Positions 49,980-59,094 of a stretch of 64,000 nucleotides of DNA are shown here, one piece after another (positions within the stretch are counted from its first letter, which is position 1; every line of letters starts with the position of its first letter). Source of the stretch: Granulosicoccaceae sp. 1_MG-2023 (GTDB lineage Bacteria; Pseudomonadota; Gammaproteobacteria; Granulosicoccales; Granulosicoccaceae); the NCBI GenBank assembly GCA_030546905.1, contig JAUOPI010000004.1, positions 118,805 to 182,804 on the forward strand. Reading direction: 5' to 3'. A program made the position numbers and the translations under genes. The notes beneath the pieces were generated by a model. It did not search any database. It had not been told where the DNA came from and worked only from the letters and a program-made list of their open reading frames with translations.

Positions 49980-51188
49980 ATGAACGGTGTACAGGATAAG
50001 GGTTCATCCGTGTTTTACCACCCGGCCGCGGGTGGCGTGTTGTTGGTGCTCGCCTCGGTAGTCGCCATATTAATGGCTAATTCACCATTGAGTCATTATT
50101 ACGATCTGCTGGTCGAGACCCCTGTTTCGGTGCAGGTGGGGGCGCTGGAGATCGCCAAGCCCTTGCTGCTGTGGGTTAACGACGGCCTGATGGCGGTGTT
50201 TTTTCTGCTCGTCGGGCTGGAGCTCAAACACGAATTTCTCGAAGGCGAGCTGTCTGACCGGCGGCAGATTATCCTGCCTGCGGTCGGGGCGATCGGCGGC
50301 ATGGCGGTGCCGGCGCTGGTTTATGTGCTGTTTAACTACGACAACCCGGCCGCGATCAAGGGTTGGGCCATTCCGGCGGCCACGGATATTGCCTTTGTGC
50401 TGGGCATACTGGCCTTGCTGGGCCCGCGGGTACCGGTATCGCTGAAAATCTTCCTCACCTCGCTGGCGATCTTCGATGATATCGGCGCAATCATCATTAT
50501 CGCGCTCTTCTACACCAGCAAAATCTCGCTGTTCGCGCTGACCGTGGTGGCGCTGTGTATCGTCATGCTGTTTCTGATCCGGCGTGCCGGCGTGTTGCGC
50601 ATGGAACCCTATCTGATGGTCGGGGTGGTGATGTGGGTGGCGACGCTCAAGTCCGGTGTGCATGCCACGCTGGCCGGTGTGGTGCTGGCCATGTTTATCC
50701 CCGCCGAGCCGCGCCACGACGGGCGTTCCTCGCTGCATGAGCTGGAGCGTTCGCTGCGCGATATGGTGGAGCTGGTGATCCTGCCGATCTTTGCCTTCTG
50801 CAATGCCGGGGTCAGTGTGATCGGGATGGGGATGGCGCAGCTGGTGCATCCGGTGACCATGGGGATTACGGCCGGTTTGTTTATCGGTAAACAAGTGGGC
50901 GTGTTTGCGTTTTGCTGGTTGGCGATCCGCTATGGCTGGGCTTCCTTGCCGCGCGGTATCAATTGGATCAATCTCTACGGCGGCGCCTTGCTGTGCGGGA
51001 TCGGTTTTACCATGAGTCTGTTTATCGGCTCACTGGCTTTTGAGCAGTCCACGGTCAACCAGGTTTTTGATGAGCGGCTCGGTATTATTCTCGGCTCGCT
51101 GTTGTCCGGCGTGCTGGGCTATGTGGTGCTGCGCCTGACCCTCAAAGCGCCGGCATCACCTGCTGGTGCTGAGCAAAGCGCCGGCTGA
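49980..51188 (+). CDS. nhaA: Na+/H+ antiporter NhaA
   Basis: A 402-residue inner-membrane antiporter with about 12 helices. It has VNDGLMAVFFLLVGLELKHEF, the proton-sensing region AIPAATDIAFVLGILALLG, and the twin Asp of the ion site in TSLAIFDDIGAIIIIALFY. It expels sodium using the proton gradient and supports growth at alkaline pH or high salt. The ATG has AGGAG seven bases upstream. No NhaR-like regulator is nearby. Confidence 0.96.
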   Translation: MNGVQDKGSSVFYHPAAGGVLLVLASVVAILMANSPLSHYYDLLVETPVSVQVGALEIAKPLLLWVNDGLMAVFFLLVGLELKHEFLEGELSDRRQIILPAVGAIGGMAVPALVYVLFNYDNPAAIKGWAIPAATDIAFVLGILALLGPRVPVSLKIFLTSLAIFDDIGAIIIIALFYTSKISLFALTVVALCIVMLFLIRRAGVLRMEPYLMVGVVMWVATLKSGVHATLAGVVLAMFIPAEPRHDGRSSLHELERSLRDMVELVILPIFAFCNAGVSVIGMGMAQLVHPVTMGITAGLFIGKQVGVFAFCWLAIRYGWASLPRGINWINLYGGALLCGIGFTMSLFIGSLAFEQSTVNQVFDERLGIILGSLLSGVLGYVVLRLTLKAPASPAGAEQSAG

Positions 51189-51204
51189 ACGGATATTCTC
51201 ATAC

Positions 51205-51229
51205 CGGCCCCGGCGTTCTGCCGGGGCCG
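51205..51229. terminator. GC hairpin between nhaA and the haemoglobin gene
   Basis: CGGCCCCGGC (51205-51214) pairs with GCCGGGGCCG (51220-51229), loop GTTCT. It lies between two convergent genes and probably serves both, though it lacks T runs. Confidence 0.5.
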
Positions 51230-51256
51230 TACAAGCGTGCCTGAAACACGCTGACC

Positions 51257-51694
51257 TCAGGATGCGGCCTGTTCCGCATACAGTCTGGCTTCGGCATCGA
51301 TCAGCAAACCGGCGAGGAATTGATAGGCCTCGGTCCAGGCGGCTTTGATGTCGTCGGTAAATGCTTCGCCAAGCACGTCATCAAGCGCCTCCATCAGACA
51401 GTCCGCAACGACCGGATAGTGTTCGGCGACAACGCCGCTGCGTACGTGGGTCGCCACGATACGGTTGACGGCGCCGCTGAGATTCTCAAGCTTATCGATA
51501 TTCTGCGCATAGGCTGTAATCGCGCCGGCGAGTTTGAACGACTGTTCGGCGGGCGCTGCTGCAAACAAGGGTTTGAGATCAGGATGGCGGCTGAAGAGTA
51601 TCCCGTACATGCGTTCGCTCACGGCCTGGCCGTGTTCGCCTATCACCGGCGCAGTACGTTTGACGATCGTGATCGTGTTTTCAGAGAGTGACAT
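51257..51694 (-). CDS. Single-domain bacterial haemoglobin (Vitreoscilla type)
   Basis: A 145-residue globin. It resembles the globin half of flavohaemoglobins: IVKRTAPVIGEHGQAVSERMYGILFSRHPDLKPLF with the B10-type Tyr, FKLAGAITAYAQNIDKL with the distal Gln region, and the proximal His in ATHVRSGVVAEHYPVVADCL. The reductase domain is absent, as in Vitreoscilla haemoglobin. Such proteins bind O2 or detoxify nitric oxide. Its upstream region carries a 16-bp perfect palindrome and an NsrR-like dyad, which point to nitric-oxide or redox control. Confidence 0.93.
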   Translation of the reverse strand: MSLSENTITIVKRTAPVIGEHGQAVSERMYGILFSRHPDLKPLFAAAPAEQSFKLAGAITAYAQNIDKLENLSGAVNRIVATHVRSGVVAEHYPVVADCLMEALDDVLGEAFTDDIKAAWTEAYQFLAGLLIDAEARLYAEQAAS

Positions 51695-51799
51695 CGGCTT
51701 GACCTTCGGGTTGGGCGCGCCATCGGCGCAGGGGAATCGCTTCTAAGCGGTCACAAGCTGTGCCAAATTAAAAAGACCAAGAAACTCAGTCAGATACGG

Positions 51800-51815
51800 T
51801 ATTTTGCGCAAAATA
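51800..51815. promoter_or_regulatory. 16-bp perfect palindrome TATTTTGCGCAAAATA upstream of the haemoglobin gene
   Basis: The whole 16-mer equals its own reverse complement, about 105 bases upstream of the haemoglobin start. A symmetric A/T-flanked GCGC core is a plausible operator; the protein is unknown. Confidence 0.5.
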
Positions 51816-51835
51816 AGGCATATAAAATACATCTA
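51813..51835 (-). promoter_or_regulatory. NsrR-like dyad upstream of the haemoglobin gene
   Basis: Two half-sites, ATAAGGCATAT (51813-51823) and AAATACATCTA (51825-51835), in the 11-1-11 arrangement of the nitric-oxide repressor NsrR. I count about 16 of 22 positions matching AAGATGCATTT and its mirror. The right half is good, the left half weak. Confidence 0.35.
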
Positions 51836-51897
51836 AAAAGCGCCATCGCAGTGCGCAGCCGCCTGAAAGCGGTGCGTGGGCGCGGTTTGTTGCAGGC

Positions 51898-51926
51898 AAA
51901 AAAAAAGCGCCCGAAGGCGCTTTTTT
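51898..51926. terminator. Terminator after the RND pump operon
   Basis: AAAAAAGCGCC (51901-51911) pairs with GGCGCTTTTTT (51916-51926), loop CGAA. On the minus strand it is followed by an extended T run (complement of 51898-51906). It lies just past the RND gene stop. Confidence 0.85.
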
Positions 51927-51944
51927 CCGCTGGCTGAGGCGGGC

Positions 51945-54900
51945 TCAGTCAGACTGACCGGCAGCGTCGTCCTGCTGTGGCCGCTTGCGTACGGTCAGGC
52001 GGTAGACCAGCACGTAGAACAAGGGCACAAAGAAGATCGCCAGAAACGTCGCTGACAACATGCCGCCCATCACGCCGGTACCGATGGCGTGACGGCTGGC
52101 TGCCCCGGCGCCGCTGCTGATAACCAGCGGTGTAATACCGAGGATAAACGCCATCGAGGTCATGATGATCGGGCGCAGACGCATGCGGGCCGCTTCGAGC
52201 GTGGCGGTGAAGATGTCCTTGCCCTGATCGACCAGTGATTTGGCGAACTCCACGACCAGAATCGCGTTTTTCGCCGAGAGCCCGATGGTCGTCAGCAGCC
52301 CCACCTGGAAGTAGATGTCGTTACTCAGTCCGCGGAAGGAGGTGAAGAGCAAGGCACCGAGCACGCCCAGCGGCACGACCAGCATGACCGCAAAAGGCAC
52401 GGACCAGCTCTCATAGAGCGCGGCCAGACACAGGAAGACCGTCAGGATCGAGATCGCGTAGAGCAAGGGGGCTTGCGAGCCGCTGGCTTTTTCCTGATAG
52501 GACATGCCTGACCAGGACAGACCGAAACCTGCGGGCAGGCGTGAAGCCAGCTCTTCGATCGCGCCCATGGCCACACCGGTACTGACGCCGGCAGCGCCCT
52601 GACCCTGAATGTTCACCGAGGGCACACCGTTAAAGCGTTCCAGACGCGGTGAGCCGTATTCCCAGTAGGTGGTGGTAAAGGCGCTGAAGGGGACCATCTC
52701 GCCTTTGTTGTTACGCACATACCACTGCTCAATGTCTTCGGGCACCATGCGGTAGGGCGCATCCGCCTGCACATAGACCCGTTTGACGCGGCCGTTGTCC
52801 ACATAGTCGTTCACATAGCTCGAACCCCAGGCCGCCGACAAGGTGGTGTTGACGTCGGAGATCGAGATGCCGAGCACGCGTATGCGTTCTTCGTCTATTT
52901 CAACCCGGAATATCGGCACGTCTTCCATACCGTTCGGGCGTACACCGGTCAGGCGCTCGTCCTGGGCAGCCATGCCGAGCAGCTGGTTACGGGCGGCCAT
53001 CAGGGCATCGTGACCCTGATTGTTGATGTCCTGAAGCATGACATCAAAACCGGCTGAGGTGCCCAGACCACGGATCGGCGGAAGGTTGATGGGAATGACG
53101 AACGCGTCGCGGATCTGGCTCAGCCCGCCGAAAGCGCGGCGGACCAGACTGTCGGCGTCTTCACCGGGGCCGGTACGTTCATCCCAGTCTTTCAGGCGGA
53201 TAAAGCTCATGCCGGTGTTCTGACCGGAGCCGGCGAAACTGAAGCCTGCCACGGTAAAGACCGTGTCCACTTCCGGTTGTTGCTTGAACCAGTCGCTGAC
53301 GTCTTTGAGTACCTCGCCGGTGCGTTCCTGCGTCGCGCCGGGCGGCAGTTGCACCAGCGTCAGCAGCATGCCCTGATCTTCGTTGGGAATAAACGAAGTG
53401 GGAATGCGTGTAAACATAAACACCATACCGGCGACCAGCACCAGATAGATCAGCACCATGCGCACCGGGCGCGAGATTGTGCCGGCAACCACATTGGTGT
53501 AGCCGTTGGTGGCGCTTTGGAAGCGGCGGTTAAACCAGCCGAAAAAGCCGCCTTGTTTTTCCTCGTGCTTGGGCGGCTTGAGAATGCTGGCACAAAGCGC
53601 CGGCGAGAGTGTCATGGCCACCAGTACCGACAGAATCATGGCCGAGACGATGGTGATGGAGAACTGCCGGTAAATCGCACCGGTGGAACCGCCGAAAAAG
53701 GCCATGGGCACGAATACGGCCGACAGCACCAGAGCGATACCGACCAGCGCGCCGGTGATCTGTCCCATCGATTTGCGGGTCGCCTCGCGCGGTGACAGGC
53801 CGTCTTCTTCCATGACCCGTTCCACGTTCTCGACCACCACGATGGCGTCATCGACCAGCAGGCCGATGGCCAGCACCAGACCGAACATGGTCAGGGTGTT
53901 GATGCTGAAGCCGAAGGCCGCCAGCACGCCGAAGGTGCCCAGCAGCACCACCGGTACCGCCAGGGTCGGAATCAGTGTCGCACGCAGATTGCCGAGGAAG
54001 AGGTAGATGACCAGAAAGACCAGCACGATCGCTTCGATCAGTGTGTGCACCACTTCTTCAATGGAGATGCGTACAAACGGCGCGGTGTCGTAAGGGATAA
54101 CGACTTCCAGGCCTTCGGGGAAGAAGGCTTCCAGTTCGGCTACCTTGGCTTTGACCGCGTCCGAGGTGGCCAGTGCGTTTGCGCCCGTGGCCAGCTGGAT
54201 TGCCATACCGGTGGCCGGCTGGCCGTTAAAGCGGCTGTCGGCGCCGTAGGATTGCGCGCCGCGCTCGACCCGCGCCACATCGCCCAGGCGGACCTGTGAG
54301 CCGTCGCTGTTGACGGTGAGCAGAATGTTTTCAAATTCCTTCACCGACTCGAAACGGGTCTGCGCAATGATGGTGGCATTGAGCTGCTGGCCTTCAACGG
54401 CCGGCAAGCCACCGAGCTGCCCGGCCGAGACCTGGGTGTTTTGCGAGGAAATCGCGCTGATGACATCCACCGGCGTGAGCTTGAAGGCATTGAGCTTTTC
54501 CGGGTTCAGCCAGATACGCATGGCGTACTGTGAGCCGAATACCCGGATGCTGCCGACGCCTTCCACCCGCGACAGCGGGTCGCGCAGGGTGCTGATGGCG
54601 TAATCGGCCAGATCGTTGCGGCTCATGCTGCCGTCGGAGGAAATCAGGCCGACGACCATCAGAAAGCCACTGGAGGACTTGGTGACGGTAACGCCTTGCT
54701 GGACCACGCTTTCAGGTAGCAGTGACTCGACGGTGCTGAGTTTGTTCTGCACCTGCACCTGGGCTATATCGGCGTCGGTTCCGGCGGCAAAGGTGACGGT
54801 GATGGAAACACTGCCGGTATTGTCGCTTTCCGAGCTCATATAGAGCATGCCGTCGAGGCCGGTCATGGCCTGCTCGATGATCTGCGTGACGCTGTCTTCG

Positions 54901-55070
54901 AGGGTCTGGGCCGCAGCTCCGGGATAGCTGGCCGATATGCGGATCGACGGCGGTGCGATATCCGGATACTGCTGCACCGGCAATGACTCGATCGAGAGTA
55001 TCCCCGCCATCATGATAATGATGGCGATGACCCAGGCGAAAACCGGGCGATCAATAAAAAAACGGGCCAT
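51945..55070 (-). CDS. RND-family multidrug efflux permease (AcrB/MexB type)
   Basis: A 1041-residue inner-membrane proton-driven pump. It begins [22 protein letters not shown], typical of the HAE1 subfamily, and has TM4 [22 protein letters not shown] with the proton-relay Asp pair and the porter-domain segments [29 protein letters not shown] and [18 protein letters not shown]. It expels drugs, bile-like compounds or solvents through a tripartite complex. The adaptor gene is three bases upstream. No outer-membrane channel gene is present in the window. Confidence 0.95.
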   Translation of the reverse strand: MARFFIDRPVFAWVIAIIIMMAGILSIESLPVQQYPDIAPPSIRISASYPGAAAQTLEDSVTQIIEQAMTGLDGMLYMSSESDNTGSVSITVTFAAGTDADIAQVQVQNKLSTVESLLPESVVQQGVTVTKSSSGFLMVVGLISSDGSMSRNDLADYAISTLRDPLSRVEGVGSIRVFGSQYAMRIWLNPEKLNAFKLTPVDVISAISSQNTQVSAGQLGGLPAVEGQQLNATIIAQTRFESVKEFENILLTVNSDGSQVRLGDVARVERGAQSYGADSRFNGQPATGMAIQLATGANALATSDAVKAKVAELEAFFPEGLEVVIPYDTAPFVRISIEEVVHTLIEAIVLVFLVIYLFLGNLRATLIPTLAVPVVLLGTFGVLAAFGFSINTLTMFGLVLAIGLLVDDAIVVVENVERVMEEDGLSPREATRKSMGQITGALVGIALVLSAVFVPMAFFGGSTGAIYRQFSITIVSAMILSVLVAMTLSPALCASILKPPKHEEKQGGFFGWFNRRFQSATNGYTNVVAGTISRPVRMVLIYLVLVAGMVFMFTRIPTSFIPNEDQGMLLTLVQLPPGATQERTGEVLKDVSDWFKQQPEVDTVFTVAGFSFAGSGQNTGMSFIRLKDWDERTGPGEDADSLVRRAFGGLSQIRDAFVIPINLPPIRGLGTSAGFDVMLQDINNQGHDALMAARNQLLGMAAQDERLTGVRPNGMEDVPIFRVEIDEERIRVLGISISDVNTTLSAAWGSSYVNDYVDNGRVKRVYVQADAPYRMVPEDIEQWYVRNNKGEMVPFSAFTTTYWEYGSPRLERFNGVPSVNIQGQGAAGVSTGVAMGAIEELASRLPAGFGLSWSGMSYQEKASGSQAPLLYAISILTVFLCLAALYESWSVPFAVMLVVPLGVLGALLFTSFRGLSNDIYFQVGLLTTIGLSAKNAILVVEFAKSLVDQGKDIFTATLEAARMRLRPIIMTSMAFILGITPLVISSGAGAASRHAIGTGVMGGMLSATFLAIFFVPLFYVLVYRLTVRKRPQQDDAAGQSD

Positions 55071-55073
55071 GAC

Positions 55074-56240
55074 TTACTCCGGGTTACCTGCGTTGTCGGC
55101 GTTTGCGTCGATCGGCTCGACGGTGGCGCCGGGTTTGACTTTCTGCAGGCCGGCGACAATCACGCGGTCGCCGTTGCTCAGGCCGTCGGTAACCAGCCAT
55201 TGGTCGCCGATGGTGCGGGAGACGGTAATCGGGCGCGGTTGCACGGTGTTGTTCTCATCCACAGTCATCACCAGTGTGCTGCCGTCAGGCTGGCGGCTGA
55301 CCGCCTGTTGCGGGGCCAGAATGGCATTGTCGATAACCTCGGCGATGATATTGGCACGTACAAACATGCCCGGCAGCAGGGTGCCGTCGGTGTTGTCGAA
55401 GCGGGCTCGTGCGGTGACCATGCCGGTGCTTTCGTCGACGCTGGTTTCGCTGAATTGCAGGGTGCCGGTTTCGGTAAAGGTCGAGCCGTCTTCCAGTTCC
55501 AGAGTGACCGGAATCCGGCCTTCCCGGCCGCGGGTGAGGATGGTCGCTGAAGCCGAACGTTTGATATCAACATAAATCGGCGAGAGCTGGCGGATGGTCG
55601 CCAGCGCCGTGGCCTGACCGGCCGAGACCAGTGCGCCTTCGGTGACCGACGAACGGCTGATAAAACCGCTGATCGGGGCGGTAATACGCGTGTAGTCGAC
55701 ATTGATCTGGGCTGCCTGTACCGCTGCACGGGCCGCTTCGATCTGTGCTTCGGCCTGACGCCAGGCCGCTTCGGCATCGTCGGCGTCCTGTTTGCTGATG
55801 GCGTTTTTCTTGATCAGATCGCGGTAGCGTTCGGCGCGGTTCAGGGCGTTGCGGGCCGTGGCCTGAGCGACCGCCAGGTTGGCTTTGGCGCTGGCCAGGG
55901 CGGCGTCGTAAGTGGCCGGATCAACCTGATAGAGCAGGTCGCCTTCGTTCACCTTGGAGCCTTCTTCGAAAAGGCGCTCCTCGATAATGCCGGTGATCTG
56001 CGGGCGCACTTCGGCGGAGCGGAATGCGGTGACCCGTCCCGAACTTTGCTCGGTCAGCTCAAAGGGCTGCGCCTGAATGGTCACGACATCAACCTTGGTC
56101 GGCGGCGCCTGCATGGCACCGGCCGGAGCCGCGCTTTGTGATTCAGCCTGACAGGCGGTAAGGAAAAAGGCAGCGGCAAGCAGGCTGCCGGCCGCGGGAA
56201 GCAAGCGTCGGCCGCTTGCGCGCGTAAAACGTTGGCGCAT
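55074..56240 (-). CDS. RND efflux periplasmic adaptor (AcrA/MexA type)
   Basis: A 388-residue lipoprotein from ATG 56240, chosen because it gives a signal with lipobox LTAC (Cys30). The membrane-fusion-protein body has SSGRVTAFRSAEVRPQITGIIEERLFEEGSKVNEGDLLYQVDPATYDA, a coiled-coil hairpin (ASAKANLAVAQATARNALNRAERYRDLIKKNAISKQDADDAEAAWRQAEAQIEAARAA), and NVDYTRITAPISGFISRSSVTEGALV. It bridges the RND pump to an outer-membrane channel. An unusually long upstream frame exists but has no signal sequence. Confidence 0.93.
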   Translation of the reverse strand: MRQRFTRASGRRLLPAAGSLLAAAFFLTACQAESQSAAPAGAMQAPPTKVDVVTIQAQPFELTEQSSGRVTAFRSAEVRPQITGIIEERLFEEGSKVNEGDLLYQVDPATYDAALASAKANLAVAQATARNALNRAERYRDLIKKNAISKQDADDAEAAWRQAEAQIEAARAAVQAAQINVDYTRITAPISGFISRSSVTEGALVSAGQATALATIRQLSPIYVDIKRSASATILTRGREGRIPVTLELEDGSTFTETGTLQFSETSVDESTGMVTARARFDNTDGTLLPGMFVRANIIAEVIDNAILAPQQAVSRQPDGSTLVMTVDENNTVQPRPITVSRTIGDQWLVTDGLSNGDRVIVAGLQKVKPGATVEPIDANADNAGNPE

Positions 56241-56322
56241 GTTAAATAGTCTCTTTTTGTTCGGAATTGCCGGCAAAACTGAAAGATGCTGGATTGTTGG
56301 AAAAACCCTGAAGAAAACAAGG

Positions 56323-56349
56323 TTATGCGCTATGCCGACCAGCGCATAA
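56323..56349. promoter_or_regulatory. 9-bp inverted repeat between the pump and YhiN genes
   Basis: TTATGCGCT (56323-56331) pairs with AGCGCATAA (56341-56349), 9-base loop. It is about 80 bases before the pump adaptor start and 70 bases past the YhiN stop, both on the minus strand. It could be a weak terminator for the aldolase-PlsC-YhiN operon or an operator for the pump. Confidence 0.4.
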
Positions 56350-56419
56350 AAATGCCTTCTGTATGGCACTTCGTCCAGCGTTAAATGATGTCTTGCAATT
56401 ATGTCATCTATTTCTGTCG

Positions 56420-57607
56420 CTACAAGCCCAGTGCCTGCCCGGCGCACCAGCCGCTGGCCCAGGCCCATTGGAAATTAAAACCGCCGAGATGACCGGTGAC
56501 ATCCACGGCTTCGCCAATAAAGTACAAGCCCGGTTGCTTGCGCGCAGCCAGGGTTTTGGACGACAGCTCATTGCAATCGACGCCGCCGGCCGAGACCTCG
56601 GCGGTGCGCATGCCTTCGGTACCCGAGGGTGTCAGCGTCCAGCCGTTGAGCAAGCCGGCCAGATTGGTTAGCTGCCGCGGGCTTAATTGCTTGAGCGGTC
56701 CCTGCAAGGAAATAACCTCACACAGGCGCTGCGCCAGACGTGAGGGCAGATACTCGCTCAGCCAATTGTGCAAATGCCGTTCCGGATGTTGCTCGCGGGC
56801 CTGATTGAGCAGTTCGGCGGCATTGTGGGCCGGCAGCAGGTCGATGCTGAGCGGATCGCCTTTGCGCCAGAAGGACGAGATCTGCAGAATCGCCGGGCCG
56901 CTCAGGCCGCGGTGGGTGACCAGCATGTTCTCGTGGAAGCTGACACCGTTGCAGCTGGCGGTCACCGGCAGGGCGATGCCGGACAGACCGGCGAACCAGC
57001 GTGCTTTGTCCTGGTCGGAAAACACCAGCGGCACCAGCGCGGGGCGGAAGGGGATGGTGTGCAGGCCGAAGCGTTTGGCCACGCTCTGGCTGAAGTCGGT
57101 GGCGCCCATCTTCGGAATGGACGGCCCGCCGGTGGCGACCACCAGATTGGCGGCGCGGTAGTGGGCGTCGGCGGTTTTGACTGTGTAGCGCCCGTCCTGC
57201 CAGTCAATTTCGCGGACCTGTTCCCCGCAGCGGATACGCACGCCGGCGCGGGCGCATTCATCGAGCAGCATGGCGACGATGGCCGGGGCTTTCTGGTCGC
57301 AGAACAACTGCCCGAGCGTCTTCTCCGTATAGCTGAGGCCGTGTGCACTCATCAGCCCGATAAAATGCCAGGGCGTGTAACGGGCCAGCGCGGACTTGCA
57401 AAAATGCGGGTTGTCCGAGAGGTAGTTGTCCGGCGTGGTGTGCAGATTGGTGAAATTACAACGTCCGCCCCCGGAGATCAGAATCTTGCGCCCGGGTTTG
57501 TCGGCTTTTTCCAGCACGGTGACCCTGAGCCCGCGTTTGCCGGCTTCAATGGCACACATCAGACCGGCCGCACCGGCACCGATAATCACGACATCAGTGG
57601 TGTTCAC
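56420..57607 (-). CDS. HI0933/YhiN-type FAD-dependent oxidoreductase
   Basis: A 395-residue flavoprotein. It has the FAD dinucleotide fold VVIIGAGAAGLMCAIEAGKRGLRVTVLEK, the family hallmark GRKILISGGGRCNFTNL, NLVVATGGPSIPKMGATDFSQSVAKRFG and the end GLYFIGEAVDVTGHLGGFNFQWAWASGWCAG. The substrate is unknown; relatives include BaiN of gut bacteria. The start overlaps the stop of the plsC-like gene by four bases. Confidence 0.93.
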   Translation of the reverse strand: MNTTDVVIIGAGAAGLMCAIEAGKRGLRVTVLEKADKPGRKILISGGGRCNFTNLHTTPDNYLSDNPHFCKSALARYTPWHFIGLMSAHGLSYTEKTLGQLFCDQKAPAIVAMLLDECARAGVRIRCGEQVREIDWQDGRYTVKTADAHYRAANLVVATGGPSIPKMGATDFSQSVAKRFGLHTIPFRPALVPLVFSDQDKARWFAGLSGIALPVTASCNGVSFHENMLVTHRGLSGPAILQISSFWRKGDPLSIDLLPAHNAAELLNQAREQHPERHLHNWLSEYLPSRLAQRLCEVISLQGPLKQLSPRQLTNLAGLLNGWTLTPSGTEGMRTAEVSAGGVDCNELSSKTLAARKQPGLYFIGEAVDVTGHLGGFNFQWAWASGWCAGQALGL

Positions 57608-58344
57608 AGCAGGTGTTTCTCCTGCCAGGCCAGATACAGGGCGTGCACCGCTTCGGTATAGTCTTCACGGCTGCTGAAGGCGCCCGGATCAATCGGCTCA
57701 TAGACGTGGTAGTGCGCGGTTTTATTCGGCGCAAACAACAGCTCGGCGATTTTGCGCGGCAGGGTCTGTCCCTGCCATTCGAAGGCCTCCTGGGCCTCGT
57801 AGTGAATAAACACCGGTACGATCGGCGTTCGGGTTTCCAGTGAGAGCTGGAAAATCCCGTACAGAAATGGCTGGATTCGCCGGCCCTTGCAGCCGCCTTC
57901 GGGATAGATGGCGATATTGCGTTTGGCCAGCAGAGCCGTGCGGATGGTCTCTTTGGCCTCGGCGCGGGCCTGTTTGTCTTCGCGCTTGACGTAGAGCGTG
58001 CCGGCGGCGGCGCTGATGCGCCCGGCAAAATACCAGTCGCGCACCTCGATCTTGGCCACCGAGTAGGCCGGAAACAGCGCCGGGATGCCGATATCCTCAA
58101 ATGCCGAGGGGTGATTGGCGATCACAATATAATGCGCCGGCAGGCTGCCCGCGTAGTGTTGGTGCAGCCGCAGGTCCACGCCGAGCGCACGCACAAAGGT
58201 CCGCGACCAGGTCTGAAACAGACGGTCGTAGATCCTGCCGAAGCGGCTGCGCGGAATAAACGACAGTGCATACATCAGCAGTGTGAAAAGAATCAGGTCG
58301 AGCCAGGCAATACAACGCCAGAGCGCGCGGGCCAGCATGATCAT
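57604..58344 (-). CDS. PlsC-like lysophospholipid acyltransferase
   Basis: A 246-residue membrane protein (helix at residues about 8-25) of the glycerolipid acyltransferase family. Motif III-type YPEGGCKGRR is present. The catalytic motif reads NHPSAFEDIG, so the usual H-X4-D is either H-X4-E or shifted by one residue. It probably adds an acyl chain to lysophosphatidate or a related lipid. Its start overlaps the aldolase stop (ATGA), so the three genes aldolase-PlsC-YhiN form one operon. Confidence 0.85.
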   Translation of the reverse strand: MIMLARALWRCIAWLDLILFTLLMYALSFIPRSRFGRIYDRLFQTWSRTFVRALGVDLRLHQHYAGSLPAHYIVIANHPSAFEDIGIPALFPAYSVAKIEVRDWYFAGRISAAAGTLYVKREDKQARAEAKETIRTALLAKRNIAIYPEGGCKGRRIQPFLYGIFQLSLETRTPIVPVFIHYEAQEAFEWQGQTLPRKIAELLFAPNKTAHYHVYEPIDPGAFSSREDYTEAVHALYLAWQEKHLL

Positions 58345-58982
58345 GTGCGGTTTCCGTAGGTCTTGAATTTCTCCAGTACGCGATCCATTTCGGCATCGTC
58401 GATCAGCTGCGGCTCGCCGAGCAGGCAGGCATCGCGGTATACCGCCGCAAGGTGTTCGATTTCAACGGCCAGGGCCAGAGCCTTGTCCAGCGAGCTGCCG
58501 GTGGCGACCATGCCGTGATTGGCCATCAAACAGGCGCGCCGGTCTTGCAGTGCCTGCAGGATGTTTTCCGACAGCGCTTCTGTGCCGAAGGTCGCGTAGT
58601 CAGCGCAGGGGATGGTCTTACCGCCGGCCATGGCGACCATATAATGAAAGGGAGGAATTTCCCGTCCCAGTACGGCAAGCGCGGTGCAGGCCGGTGAGTG
58701 AGCGTGTACGACGGCCTGTACTTGCGCTTTGGCCTGATAGATATCGCGGTGGAAATGCCATTCGCTCGAGGGGCGCAGATCGCCGCTGTAGTGGCCGTCG
58801 AAGTCCACAAACACGATCTGCGCGGCGCTGCAGTCGTCATAGGCCAGCCCCGAGGGTGTGATCAGGAAGCCGTTTTCAGTGCGTACGCTCACATTGCCTG
58901 AAGCGCCCTGATTCAAGCCCAGTGTGTTCATGGCGCGGGCGGTGTCGAGAACGGCCTTGCGCGCCTGCAATGAGTTTTCCAT
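58341..58982 (-). CDS. Class II aldolase/adducin-family protein
   Basis: 213 residues from ATG 58982, chosen for GGAG just upstream. It resembles L-fuculose-phosphate aldolase: GASGNVSVRTENGFLITPSGLAYDD at the N-terminal end, the zinc ligands in SSEWHFHRDIYQ (Glu) and VHAHSP (two His), and ANHGMVATGSS (third His). It would cleave or condense a small aldehyde phosphate; the actual substrate is unknown. It is transcribed away from the RNB ribonuclease gene. Confidence 0.88.
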   Translation of the reverse strand: MENSLQARKAVLDTARAMNTLGLNQGASGNVSVRTENGFLITPSGLAYDDCSAAQIVFVDFDGHYSGDLRPSSEWHFHRDIYQAKAQVQAVVHAHSPACTALAVLGREIPPFHYMVAMAGGKTIPCADYATFGTEALSENILQALQDRRACLMANHGMVATGSSLDKALALAVEIEHLAAVYRDACLLGEPQLIDDAEMDRVLEKFKTYGNRT

Positions 58983-59094
58983 GTGCTCTCCGCCATCGCG
59001 CTGCGGATTGGGCCGCCGGCGCTGATCGGCTATAGTGCGGGCCGGGCCCGCCATTGTGTTGGGTGAAGGCAACGTTATAGCAGACCGACGACAA

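Noticed and set aside
56241..56468. N-terminal extension of the RND adaptor
   Set aside because: It lacks a signal sequence, whereas the ATG at 56240 gives a clear lipoprotein signal.
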